The position numbers were made by a program, and so were the translations under genes. Positions 1 through 6,099 of a stretch of 9,184 bases of DNA are shown here, in pieces. The stretch covers positions 1 through 9,184 of the forward strand of contig CALRLN020000196.1 in the NCBI GenBank assembly GCA_943368675.1. The letters run 5' to 3'. Position 1 is the first letter of the stretch. Each line of letters opens with the position of its first letter. The DNA comes from Emticicia sp943368675 (GTDB lineage Bacteria > Bacteroidota > Bacteroidia > Cytophagales > Spirosomataceae). The notes beneath the pieces were generated by a model that did not search any database, was not told the DNA's origin, and was given only the letters and a program-made list of their open reading frames with translations.

Positions 1-33
1 GATGAAATTAAAGCAATCGCAAAAAAGTATTAG
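1..33 (+). CDS. C-terminal end of an upstream gene (partial)
   Basis: From the first base, reading frame 1 runs through ten codons (DEIKAIAKKY) to a TAG stop at 31-33. The lysine-rich amphipathic end looks like a normal protein C-terminus, and the uxaB promoter starts only about 20 bases later. The family cannot be identified from ten residues. It may be a chance open stretch, because no start is visible. Confidence 0.4.
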   Translation, partial: DEIKAIAKKY

Positions 34-51
34 AATTAAATGAAATATTAG

Positions 52-82
52 TTGATAAGAGTACGGCTATTCTCTATTTTTG
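52..82 (+). promoter_or_regulatory. Predicted promoter of uxaB (Bacteroidota type)
   Basis: TTG at 52-54 is followed after 20 bases by TATTTTTG at 75-82, a full match to the Bacteroidota -7 element TAnnTTTG at the usual spacing. The predicted transcription start is near 88-90, leaving a leader of about 25 bases before the ATG. The match is seen directly; function is inferred. Confidence 0.6.
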
Positions 83-98
83 TTCTATTCAATCTATT

Positions 99-108
99 TT
101 ACGCGTAA
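99..108. promoter_or_regulatory. Candidate operator palindrome in the uxaB leader
   Basis: TTACGCGTAA is a perfect 10-bp palindrome with a central CG. It lies between the predicted transcription start (about 88-90) and the ATG at 115. A short palindrome centred on CG is typical of LacI-family operators, and uronate genes are often controlled by LacI- or GntR-type repressors. It is short enough to occur by chance, and no regulator is present in the window. Confidence 0.35.
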
Positions 109-114
109 CCTTTA

Positions 115-1581
115 ATGAAACTTAATAAATCTTTACTCTCTCAGCCTTCTTTAACACAACTCCCTGAAAAAGTCTTACAATTTGGTACAGGTGTTTTACT
201 ACGTGGTTTGTGCGATTATTTTATAGACAAAGCCAATAAAGAGGGGATATTTAATGGTAGAGTTGTCGTTGTTAAATCGACAGACTCCGGTGGAGCAGAT
301 GCTTTTGCTGAACAGGATAACTTGTATACTATTTGTGTGAGAGGTATTGATAAGGGCCTCCCTAAAGAAGAAAATATCATCTCGGCCGCTATCAGTCGTG
401 TTTTATCAGCGCAAAGCCAATGGGCAGATATTCTGGCAACAGCCAGAAATCCGGCCATTGAAATAGTTATCTCTAATACTACTGAAGTAGGTCTACAATA
501 TGTAGAAGAAAGTATTAATCAGACTCCCCCCGCCTCATTTCCGGCTAAACTCACAGCATGGTTGTATGAAAGATTTCAGGCTGGTCTTCCGGGTATGGTG
601 ATTATCCCGACCGAATTAATAGTTGGCAATGGAGATAAACTGAAAGAAATTATTCTACTGCTATGTGCCTTTAATCAATTGCCGGATGACTTTGTACAAT
701 GGCTTTCAAAAGAAAACAGTTTCTGTAACTCGTTAGTAGACAGAATTGTGCCGGGTAAACCTAAAGGGGCAGGCCTGAAAGAATTGGAAGAAAAATTGGG
801 TTATGAAGACGATTTACTGACAATTGCCGAGGTATATCGTTTATGGGCCATCGAGGGAGACGAGAAAGTAAAAGAGGTTTTGTCATTTCATGAAGCCGAC
901 GCAGGAGTAAAAATAGAAAAAAATATCGAGCAGTATCGTGAGTTAAAACTACGTATGCTCAATGGCACACACACACTAATGTGCGGTATGGCCTATCTAT
1001 CAGGCTTTGAAACAGTTAAGGAAGCATTGGCCGATGAACTGACAGAGAAGTTTATTACGATTCTGATGACGACCGAGATTGTTCCGGCAATTCCGTATAA
1101 GATACAGGCAAAAATTTGTCAGCGCTATGGCAGAGAAGTATTAGATCGCTTCCGTAATCCGTTTTTAGAGCATCAATGGATAAGCATTACCCTCCAATAT
1201 ACCATGAAAATGCGTATGAGGAATATCCCGCTGTTATTGAATTATTACAAAGAATTTAATACTGTACCGCAGTATTTTGCCCGGGGTTTTGCTGCTTACT
1301 TATTATTTATGCGGGCAGTAAAAGAAGAGAACGGCAAATACTATGGCAAAAGAGGCGAGGACTTATATCCGATTCAATGCGATTCTGCGGCGTATTTTTA
1401 CAATGTCTGGCAGAACCATACAGCCGATGAGGTAGTGCAGAAAGTATTGTCTGACACAGAGCTTTGGGGAAGCGACTTAAGCAAACTTGCAGGTTTTGCA
1501 GAAAATGTGAGTACTCACTTGTCTAATATGATGATGATAGGTGTACGTGAAGTAGCTTCGGCTTTGAACGTATATGCATAA
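115..1581 (+). CDS. uxaB: Tagaturonate reductase (altronate oxidoreductase)
   Basis: A 488-residue protein of the polyol-specific long-chain (mannitol) dehydrogenase family. The family enzyme UxaB reduces D-tagaturonate to D-altronate with NADH in the cytoplasm, between UxaC and UxaA in the isomerase pathway of galacturonate breakdown. The N-terminal nucleotide-binding segment VLQFGTGVLLRG is at residues 20-31, and the conserved NSLVDRIVPG is at 205-214. The family active-site signature KxRxLNxxH is at 278-286, giving K278, N283 and H286 as the predicted catalytic residues. Length matches E. coli UxaB. The ATG at 115 is the natural start because the conserved N-terminus begins soon after it; there is no strong ribosome-binding site. 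No other uronate gene is in the window, so uxaC and uxaA must lie upstream or elsewhere. Mannonate oxidoreductase (UxuB) or a mannitol dehydrogenase is the main alternative, but the overall sequence reads as UxaB. Confidence 0.9.
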   Translation: MKLNKSLLSQPSLTQLPEKVLQFGTGVLLRGLCDYFIDKANKEGIFNGRVVVVKSTDSGGADAFAEQDNLYTICVRGIDKGLPKEENIISAAISRVLSAQSQWADILATARNPAIEIVISNTTEVGLQYVEESINQTPPASFPAKLTAWLYERFQAGLPGMVIIPTELIVGNGDKLKEIILLLCAFNQLPDDFVQWLSKENSFCNSLVDRIVPGKPKGAGLKELEEKLGYEDDLLTIAEVYRLWAIEGDEKVKEVLSFHEADAGVKIEKNIEQYRELKLRMLNGTHTLMCGMAYLSGFETVKEALADELTEKFITILMTTEIVPAIPYKIQAKICQRYGREVLDRFRNPFLEHQWISITLQYTMKMRMRNIPLLLNYYKEFNTVPQYFARGFAAYLLFMRAVKEENGKYYGKRGEDLYPIQCDSAAYFYNVWQNHTADEVVQKVLSDTELWGSDLSKLAGFAENVSTHLSNMMMIGVREVASALNVYA

Positions 1582-1608
1582 ATTGTATGATTTTATAATA
1601 GATACTAT

Positions 1609-1640
1609 AAAGGCGGGATACTTTCCCGCCTTTTATTTTA
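1609..1640 (+). terminator. Rho-independent terminator between convergent uxaB and exonuclease genes
   Basis: A perfect 10-bp stem (AAAGGCGGGA at 1609-1618 with TCCCGCCTTT at 1624-1633) closes a 5-base loop and is followed on the plus strand by TTTATTTTA. It sits 27 bases past the uxaB stop. The T-tract overlaps the stop codon of the convergent exonuclease gene (1638-1640). On the minus strand the stem ends in TTTAT, so it may serve both genes, more weakly in that direction. Confidence 0.88.
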
Positions 1641-2225
1641 TTTCACCACCTGCCGCTTCAATAATTCCCAGAAACATTTAGCCGTAGATTCAATATCTAT
1701 GCTTGCATCATGTGCATCAACAATCTGCTCTTTAAAGAGCTGGAAGTGCAATTCTTCAAGGGTAGGCCATTTGAAACCGTATTTACCCGGTATTTTACAG
1801 AAATTAACCACATTTTTATCTTTCATTGTGCAGAAGCTGCGTTTAGTCAGCAGCACTTTCGGGTCTATTTTCTTTCTCACATATTCTGCTCCTACAATGG
1901 CTTTATCAAACTCAACATTATGACCTATCACGATTGAAGATTCAATGATTGCCTGCTGAAACAGGGTGAGAATATCCAATAAATCGTGCCCCTCAGCTAA
2001 TGCCTGCTGGGTTGTTATGCGATGAATCCTGGTAGCATCTGCCGGAATCACATAGCCTTCAGGTTTAATAATATAATTATGTTTAGCCCGCAATGAACCA
2101 TCTTCATAATATTCAGAATAGGCTAATTGCACCATTCTCGGCCAGTTCTGCACATGAGTAACGGGTGCATTATAATTAGAAGGCAGGCCGGTAGTTTCAG
2201 TATCAAAAAACAGAATTTTTCTCAT
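1638..2225 (-). CDS. DnaQ-like 3'-5' exonuclease (DEDDh family)
   Basis: A 195-residue single-domain protein of the DEDDh exonuclease superfamily, which includes the proofreading subunit of DNA polymerase III and RNase T. These enzymes remove nucleotides from 3' ends by a two-metal mechanism. All catalytic residues are visible: D8 and E10 in FFDTETTG (ExoI), D107 in GHNVEFD (ExoII), and H172 with D177 in the Hx4D arrangement of ExoIII. The segment NWPRMVQLAY (27-36) and the Cys/Lys-rich insert around 128-150 resemble the stand-alone exonucleases common in Bacteroidota. There is no polymerase, BRCT or helicase domain. Substrate (DNA or RNA) cannot be told. It lies downstream of a permease gene but behind a terminator, so it is probably expressed separately. 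The ATG at 2225 places FDTETTG at the expected N-terminal position. Confidence 0.88.
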   Translation of the reverse strand: MRKILFFDTETTGLPSNYNAPVTHVQNWPRMVQLAYSEYYEDGSLRAKHNYIIKPEGYVIPADATRIHRITTQQALAEGHDLLDILTLFQQAIIESSIVIGHNVEFDKAIVGAEYVRKKIDPKVLLTKRSFCTMKDKNVVNFCKIPGKYGFKWPTLEELHFQLFKEQIVDAHDASIDIESTAKCFWELLKRQVVK

Positions 2226-2230
2226 ATCAA

Positions 2231-2266
2231 TAAAAAACGCTCTTCCCTTGCAAAGAAAGAGCGTTT
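2231..2266 (-). terminator. Rho-independent terminator of the permease operon
   Basis: On the minus strand, AAACGCTCTT (2266-2257) pairs perfectly over 10 bp with AAGAGCGTTT (2244-2235), followed by a T run (2237-2232). The 12-base loop can form a further small stem. It begins 20 bases after the stop of the upstream permease gene (2286-2288) and ends 5 bases before the exonuclease ATG, so transcripts of the permease operon should mostly stop just before that gene. Confidence 0.85.
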
Positions 2267-2282
2267 GAGTGATTTTGGCAAA
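2251..2282 (-). promoter_or_regulatory. Possible exonuclease promoter embedded in the terminator
   Basis: On the minus strand TTG (plus-strand CAA at 2279-2281) is followed after 20 bases by TTTCTTTG (2258-2251), one mismatch from TAnnTTTG. Transcription would start about 7 bases further, near the 3' arm of the terminator, so the RNA would lack the 5' arm and could not form the hairpin. The match is imperfect and the region is T-rich, so this is tentative. Confidence 0.25.
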
Positions 2283-2285
2283 TCT

Positions 2286-3728
2286 TTATTTTTGTCGGCT
2301 AAAACCAAAATAAATCGGAATCCCGATAGCCACAATAGCTAAGCCGGGATAAGTAAACTGTGGTTTTTCTTTGATTAATATTAAAACAATGATAGATGCC
2401 ACAATGACATAAAGCATGGGAATTATCGGATACCCAGGTGCTTTGATCGGGCGTTCAGCATCCGGCATTTTGCGGCGCAGGATAAATATACCATAAATAG
2501 TAAAGGCATAGAATAGAATCACTACTCCCATCAGATAATCCAGCAGGTCACCATATTTACCTGTTAAACATAAGAAAGAAGCCCAGAAACATTGCCACCA
2601 AAGCGCATTTTGCGGTACACCCCGTTCAGATAGTTTGCCGAAATTTTTGAAAAACAAACCATCTTTAGCCATTGTATAATATACTCTTGCGCCTGAAAGA
2701 ATCAGACCATTGTTACAACCAAAAGTAGATACCATAATCAGCATGGCTACCACAATCGAAAAGCCTTGTCCACCAATCAGGTTAGCGGCTGCGGCTGCTA
2801 CTCTGTCTTCACTTGCAAACTGAATACCCCTGCTGAATACATCAGCACCGTTAGGATCTCCTTTTAGCGGAAGAATACACAAGTACGCCACATTCATCAA
2901 CAGATAAAGAACCGTTACCACTATTGTTCCTATGGCCAGACCTCTCGGTATTGTTTTCTTAGGTTCTACTACTTCATCACCCGCAAAGGTCAGACCATTC
3001 CAGGCGTCACTTGAAAACAAGGTGCCTACCTGTGTTACGCCCAATGCTAAAATAATGGCAAAACCACCGATAGCTGTGGTAACCCACTCATCGCCTGTTT
3101 TGACAGTACTTGAAGCAGCAAACATATTAGAGAAATTCTGTGAAATCACATCAGCATTAGCACCTAAAAAGAAACCTAATATAATAAGCAGAGCAATTGC
3201 GCCTAATTTGGTAGTACTGAAAATATTCTGAATAATCTTGCCCTCTTTTACTCCCCTGGTATTGGCATAAGTCAGAATAACAATGCTGACAATGGCGAGT
3301 AAACGCTGCGAAGTAAGTTTAAAAGTAGTATCGCCAAGTACAAAAAACTCATGTTTATCACTGATATAATCAGGAAAAAGTACGCCTGAATATTTAGCAA
3401 AAGCCACTGCAACAGCTGCTATGGTTCCTGTCTGGATTACAGCAAAAAACGACCAGCCATAGAGAAAGCCAGTGAGTTTGCCATAGGCTTTCTGAAGGAA
3501 TACATACTGCCCGCCGGCATGTGGAAACATGGCAGTTAACTCACCATAACAGAGTGCGCCTACCATAGTAAGGACTCCGGCTAATACCCAGGAAGCTAAT
3601 AACCAACCGGAAGAGCCAACCTGACGTGCCACATCGGCACTAACAATGAAGATTCCGGAGCCAATCATTGACCCCGACACGAGCATCACGGCATCGTATA
3701 AGCGGATTTCTTTTTTAAAATTTGCCAA
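2286..3728 (-). CDS. APC-superfamily amino acid permease (LAT/SteT-like)
   Basis: A 480-residue inner-membrane transporter of the amino acid-polyamine-organocation superfamily with about 12 hydrophobic segments (near 12-30, 41-62, 84-110, 143-157, 170-190, 216-236, 263-286, 319-345, 373-389, 394-414, 434-452 and 457-474). The unwound substrate-binding motif GSMIGSGIF (19-27) is in TM1. GDEVVEPKKTIPRG (250-263) after TM6 and GARVYYTMAKDG (346-357) after TM8 are family landmarks. The GSGIF form and overall pattern suggest the L-type subgroup, such as the Ser/Thr exchanger SteT, but the transported amino acid is unknown. It is probably the third gene of an operon after a CAT-like permease and a Nudix hydrolase, 36 bases behind the latter. 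The first in-frame start is TTG at 3728-3726; an in-frame TAA occurs 15 bases upstream and the next Met (M15) is already inside TM1, so TTG is the best start on the sequence as given. Confidence 0.88.
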   Translation of the reverse strand: MANFKKEIRLYDAVMLVSGSMIGSGIFIVSADVARQVGSSGWLLASWVLAGVLTMVGALCYGELTAMFPHAGGQYVFLQKAYGKLTGFLYGWSFFAVIQTGTIAAVAVAFAKYSGVLFPDYISDKHEFFVLGDTTFKLTSQRLLAIVSIVILTYANTRGVKEGKIIQNIFSTTKLGAIALLIILGFFLGANADVISQNFSNMFAASSTVKTGDEWVTTAIGGFAIILALGVTQVGTLFSSDAWNGLTFAGDEVVEPKKTIPRGLAIGTIVVTVLYLLMNVAYLCILPLKGDPNGADVFSRGIQFASEDRVAAAAANLIGGQGFSIVVAMLIMVSTFGCNNGLILSGARVYYTMAKDGLFFKNFGKLSERGVPQNALWWQCFWASFLCLTGKYGDLLDYLMGVVILFYAFTIYGIFILRRKMPDAERPIKAPGYPIIPMLYVIVASIIVLILIKEKPQFTYPGLAIVAIGIPIYFGFSRQK

Positions 3729-3751
3729 TTTAATCAGGGGTTAGGGTTCAT
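3726..3751 (-). other. Unusual start region: five-codon leader ORF before a TTG start
   Basis: On the minus strand an ATG at 3751-3749 opens a five-codon reading frame (MNPNP) ending in TGA at 3736-3734, five bases before the TTG start of the permease. One extra C in the CCCC run (plus-strand GGGG at 3737-3740) would join this ATG in frame to the permease, giving MNPNPLIKLANF. Either TTG is the true start, or the C-run carries an indel or sequencing error. Confidence 0.3.
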
Positions 3752-3764
3752 TTATTAGATTAGG

Positions 3765-4163
3765 TCAATCAACTAAATTAAGTTCTTTCAGATGTTCAAA
3801 TATAATCTGGTCAACGGCCGAGGTTTTGTTTTTATCTACATAAGTCAGCCATGCTATTTCTTCAATTTCAGCAGCAGGTTTTAGTTCTCCCTGATAACCA
3901 GCCAGATAACAGGTCATTACCACCATAATCCCTTCGGCATGTCCATGAGCCTGTGCTTCAAATCTTCCAAAGAATTTCAGAGAATCAGGTTTAAGATTTA
4001 CTGTTAATTCTTCACATATCTCCCGAACCAATGCTGCTTCATCACTTTCACCCGATTCCCGTTTACCACCCGGAAAATAATAAGTGTCTTTCCCTTTGCT
4101 GCGTGTACTTAAAATCTTTCTGTCTCTTATATATATCCATGCCAGCTTATCGACCCATTTCAT
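3765..4163 (-). CDS. Nudix hydrolase
   Basis: A 132-residue cytoplasmic Nudix-fold protein; such enzymes hydrolyse a nucleoside diphosphate linked to another moiety, using Mg2+. The Nudix box spans residues 33-55: G33, E39, R47, E48, E51, E52 and a final aliphatic V55 are all present, so metal binding should be intact. The usual Gly near the end of the box is Thr54. The preceding YYFPGGK (28-34) is the typical lead-in strand. The substrate cannot be predicted; housecleaning of oxidised or damaged nucleotides is one possibility. The gene starts 4 bases after the stop of the upstream CAT-like permease gene, with AAAGGG directly before the ATG, so the two are almost certainly co-transcribed. A functional link between nucleotide clean-up and amino acid uptake is not obvious. 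Confidence 0.85.
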   Translation of the reverse strand: MKWVDKLAWIYIRDRKILSTRSKGKDTYYFPGGKRESGESDEAALVREICEELTVNLKPDSLKFFGRFEAQAHGHAEGIMVVMTCYLAGYQGELKPAAEIEEIAWLTYVDKNKTSAVDQIIFEHLKELNLVD

Positions 4164-4167
4164 CCCT

Positions 4168-5823
4168 TTATTTCTTTGCTAATTTACTATTCTGATAGCC
4201 ATAGGCAAAATATATTACCAGCCCTAAAATCATCCAGATAATGAACATTCGCCAGTTGGTCCAGCCTAATTCTGTCATCAGATATAGATTGGTTAGTATA
4301 CCTAGCACAGGTAGAAGAGAGAAGTTATATTTGAAGCTCATGACAGCCAGTACCAACCAGACTATCCAGAAAACAACCAATAAAGGTCTTTGTTGCAGGT
4401 GTTGTAACACGTCTCCTTGAGAATACGTCAGATATAAGCCTACGAGTAGCAAAGGAGCCGCAAAATATTTAGCATTGATATAAGGAATCTTGAATTTGGC
4501 ATCTTTGCTCATCCCTTTGGCATCCAGAATTAAAACACCTGCACAAACCAATATAAATGCGAAGAAAGTACCTACACTGGTAAGGTCAACGAAGAAACTC
4601 ATTTTAAAGAAGAGAGAAGGAACAGCCACTAAAATTCCGGTCACAATTGTAGCAAAGCCCGGTGTTTTAAACTTAGGGTGAATCTCACCAAACTTCTTAC
4701 CGAGTAAACCATCACGGCTCATAGTCATCCATATACGTGGTTGTCCGATTTGGTAGGCTAATAATGCACTGGTGATAGCTACGACAGCACTTACCGAAAT
4801 GACACCTGCCACAAAATCAAAACCGACCTTTGAGAAAACATACGCCAATGGGTCGGCTACATTTAACTCTTTATAATTCACCATGCCTGTCAATACTGTT
4901 GTAATAAGTACGTATAAAACTGTACAGATAAGCAAGCATAGCAACATGGCTCTGGGTAAATCTCTCTGCGGATTTTTAGCTTCTTCGGCCGTTGTGGAAA
5001 TAGAGTCAAAACCAATAAAAGCAAAGAAAACAGATGCAACGCCACTCAACACCCCATTGATACCATTCGGTGCAAAAGGCGACCAGTTTTCAGGTCTTAT
5101 ATAAAATACACCTACTACAATCACCAATAAGATAACCCCCAACTTAAGCGCCACCAATATATTACTCGCATTACGAGATTCTTTAATTCCGATATAGCAA
5201 AGAGAAGTAATCAGAACAGTAACTAAGCCGGCAGGTAAATTGAAAATCAATTTTGTAAAACCAAAATCCGGAGCATCCTGAAAAGCCTTTGCCAATATTC
5301 TTTGACCCTGCGTAATATCCTTTCCATTAGCAATTACCACCTCAAAAGCTTCTTTGGCAGAGGTATAATCAATAGCAAGCCACATCGGGAAATGAATCCC
5401 GAAGCCTTCAAGCATAGATACGAAATAGCTCGACCATGAAATAGCTACTACCATATTAGATACGGCATACTCAAGTATCAGGGCCCAACCGATAATCCAG
5501 GCTATAACCTCACCAAATGATACATACGCATAAGTATAGGCACTACCACTCACAGGTACCATAGAGGCAAATTGTGCGTAGCTTAGAGCCGTAAAAACGC
5601 AGGCAATAGCAACAAAGACAAATAGGAGAGAAACCGCAGGCCCACCATTGAAACTTGCCAAACCGATAGTGCTGAAAATTCCGGCACCGATAATTGCAGC
5701 AATTCCAAGTGTTGTCAGGTCTCTTACGCCAAGAATCCGGGCCAGTGAATGCCCTTCATTTCCCTTTTTGGCTTCTTCAATAGCTTTGTTGACATCTTTC
5801 CTTCGAAAAAGTGAATTACTCAT
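4168..5823 (-). CDS. APC-superfamily amino acid permease (cationic amino acid transporter-like)
   Basis: A 551-residue inner-membrane permease resembling the CAT branch of the APC superfamily (bacterial YfnA/GkApcT type). The soluble N-terminus (1-34) includes the amphipathic lead-in HSLARILGVRDLT. TM1 carries GAGIF (46-50), TM6 ends in GFDSISTTAEEAKNPQRDLP (271-290), and RIWMTMSRDGLLG (363-375) follows TM8. I count about 14 hydrophobic segments: the 12-TM core plus two C-terminal ones near 502-517 and 524-542. This would explain the extra length over the roughly 460-residue bacterial homologues and recalls eukaryotic CAT proteins. A polar insert of about 40 residues (152-191) separates TM3 from TM4. 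The substrate is unknown, and CAT-like bacterial members need not carry cationic amino acids. It is first in a probable operon with a Nudix hydrolase and a second permease, behind its own promoter. Confidence 0.88.
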   Translation of the reverse strand: MSNSLFRRKDVNKAIEEAKKGNEGHSLARILGVRDLTTLGIAAIIGAGIFSTIGLASFNGGPAVSLLFVFVAIACVFTALSYAQFASMVPVSGSAYTYAYVSFGEVIAWIIGWALILEYAVSNMVVAISWSSYFVSMLEGFGIHFPMWLAIDYTSAKEAFEVVIANGKDITQGQRILAKAFQDAPDFGFTKLIFNLPAGLVTVLITSLCYIGIKESRNASNILVALKLGVILLVIVVGVFYIRPENWSPFAPNGINGVLSGVASVFFAFIGFDSISTTAEEAKNPQRDLPRAMLLCLLICTVLYVLITTVLTGMVNYKELNVADPLAYVFSKVGFDFVAGVISVSAVVAITSALLAYQIGQPRIWMTMSRDGLLGKKFGEIHPKFKTPGFATIVTGILVAVPSLFFKMSFFVDLTSVGTFFAFILVCAGVLILDAKGMSKDAKFKIPYINAKYFAAPLLLVGLYLTYSQGDVLQHLQQRPLLVVFWIVWLVLAVMSFKYNFSLLPVLGILTNLYLMTELGWTNWRMFIIWMILGLVIYFAYGYQNSKLAKK

Positions 5824-5868
5824 GTGTAAGATATTTAGGTTTTTATAAGTTTGTTATGGTATATTCTC

Positions 5869-5897
5869 CAAAACTATCGAAAAAAAGATAATACCAA
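5869..5897 (-). promoter_or_regulatory. Predicted promoter of the permease-Nudix operon
   Basis: On the minus strand TTG (plus-strand CAA at 5895-5897) is followed after 18 bases by TAGTTTTG (5876-5869), a full match to TAnnTTTG. Transcription would start near 5862, leaving a leader of about 40 bases before the permease ATG. The spacing is slightly short but acceptable. Confidence 0.5.
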
Positions 5898-6004
5898 TCT
5901 ATGAAAACTAAAATTTTTATCAAATGAACCTTATTTATATCTATCTCTTTTCAGAATTCCCTATTTCAAAAGCAGATTTCTATGAAATTTTCTTCTGAAA
6001 AAAC

Positions 6005-6035
6005 TTGTCTAACCTTTTTTAGGTATATACCTTTG
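6005..6035 (+). promoter_or_regulatory. Predicted promoter of the dehydrogenase operon
   Basis: TTG at 6005-6007 is followed after exactly 20 bases by TACCTTTG at 6028-6035, a perfect TAnnTTTG element. The predicted transcription start is near 6041-6043. The promoter is overlapped and followed by HutC-type palindromes, so it is probably repressed by a GntR protein. Confidence 0.65.
6021..6032. promoter_or_regulatory. GntR/HutC-type operator overlapping the -7 box
   Basis: AGGTATATACCT is a perfect 12-bp palindrome. Its core GTATATAC fits GTMTAKAC, the operator core known for the HutC subfamily of GntR regulators. It overlaps the -7 element TACCTTTG, so binding would block RNA polymerase. Palindrome and position are seen directly; regulator family is inferred. 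Confidence 0.5.
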
Positions 6036-6041
6036 TACGGA

Positions 6042-6061
6042 CAACTTGTATAGACAAGTTG
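6042..6061. promoter_or_regulatory. GntR/HutC-type operator just after the transcription start
   Basis: Eight-base arms CAACTTGT (6042-6049) and ACAAGTTG (6054-6061) flank ATAG, forming an interrupted palindrome whose core GTATAGAC fits the HutC-subfamily operator core GTMTAKAC. Its centre is 25 bases from that of the -7 palindrome. A related half-site, AACTTGTCTA (6002-6011), lies on the -33 box, so the whole promoter may be occupied. The arms could instead form a hairpin at the RNA 5' end. Confidence 0.6.
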
Positions 6062-6099
6062 AGTATTTTGAACTGATAAATCAAATAAAAAGCATCAAA

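Larger units (their letters stand above)
5824..6099. other. Divergent intergenic control region
   Basis: These 276 AT-rich bases separate the minus-strand permease operon from the plus-strand dehydrogenase operon. They hold a promoter for each direction and two palindromes beside the dehydrogenase promoter. Bases 5900-6000 show no further recognisable element. The frame upstream of the dehydrogenase start is open back to a TTG at 6046, but this lies inside a palindrome and almost on the predicted transcription start. Confidence 0.7.

Noticed and set aside
2932..3231. 99-codon plus-strand ORF inside the LAT-like permease gene
   Set aside because: It is antisense to membrane-segment coding sequence; the open frame follows from the codon bias of the real gene.
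5846..5853. TAAGTTTG as a plus-strand promoter -7 box
   Set aside because: There is no TTG at the needed distance upstream and no plus-strand gene near enough; probably chance in T-rich DNA.
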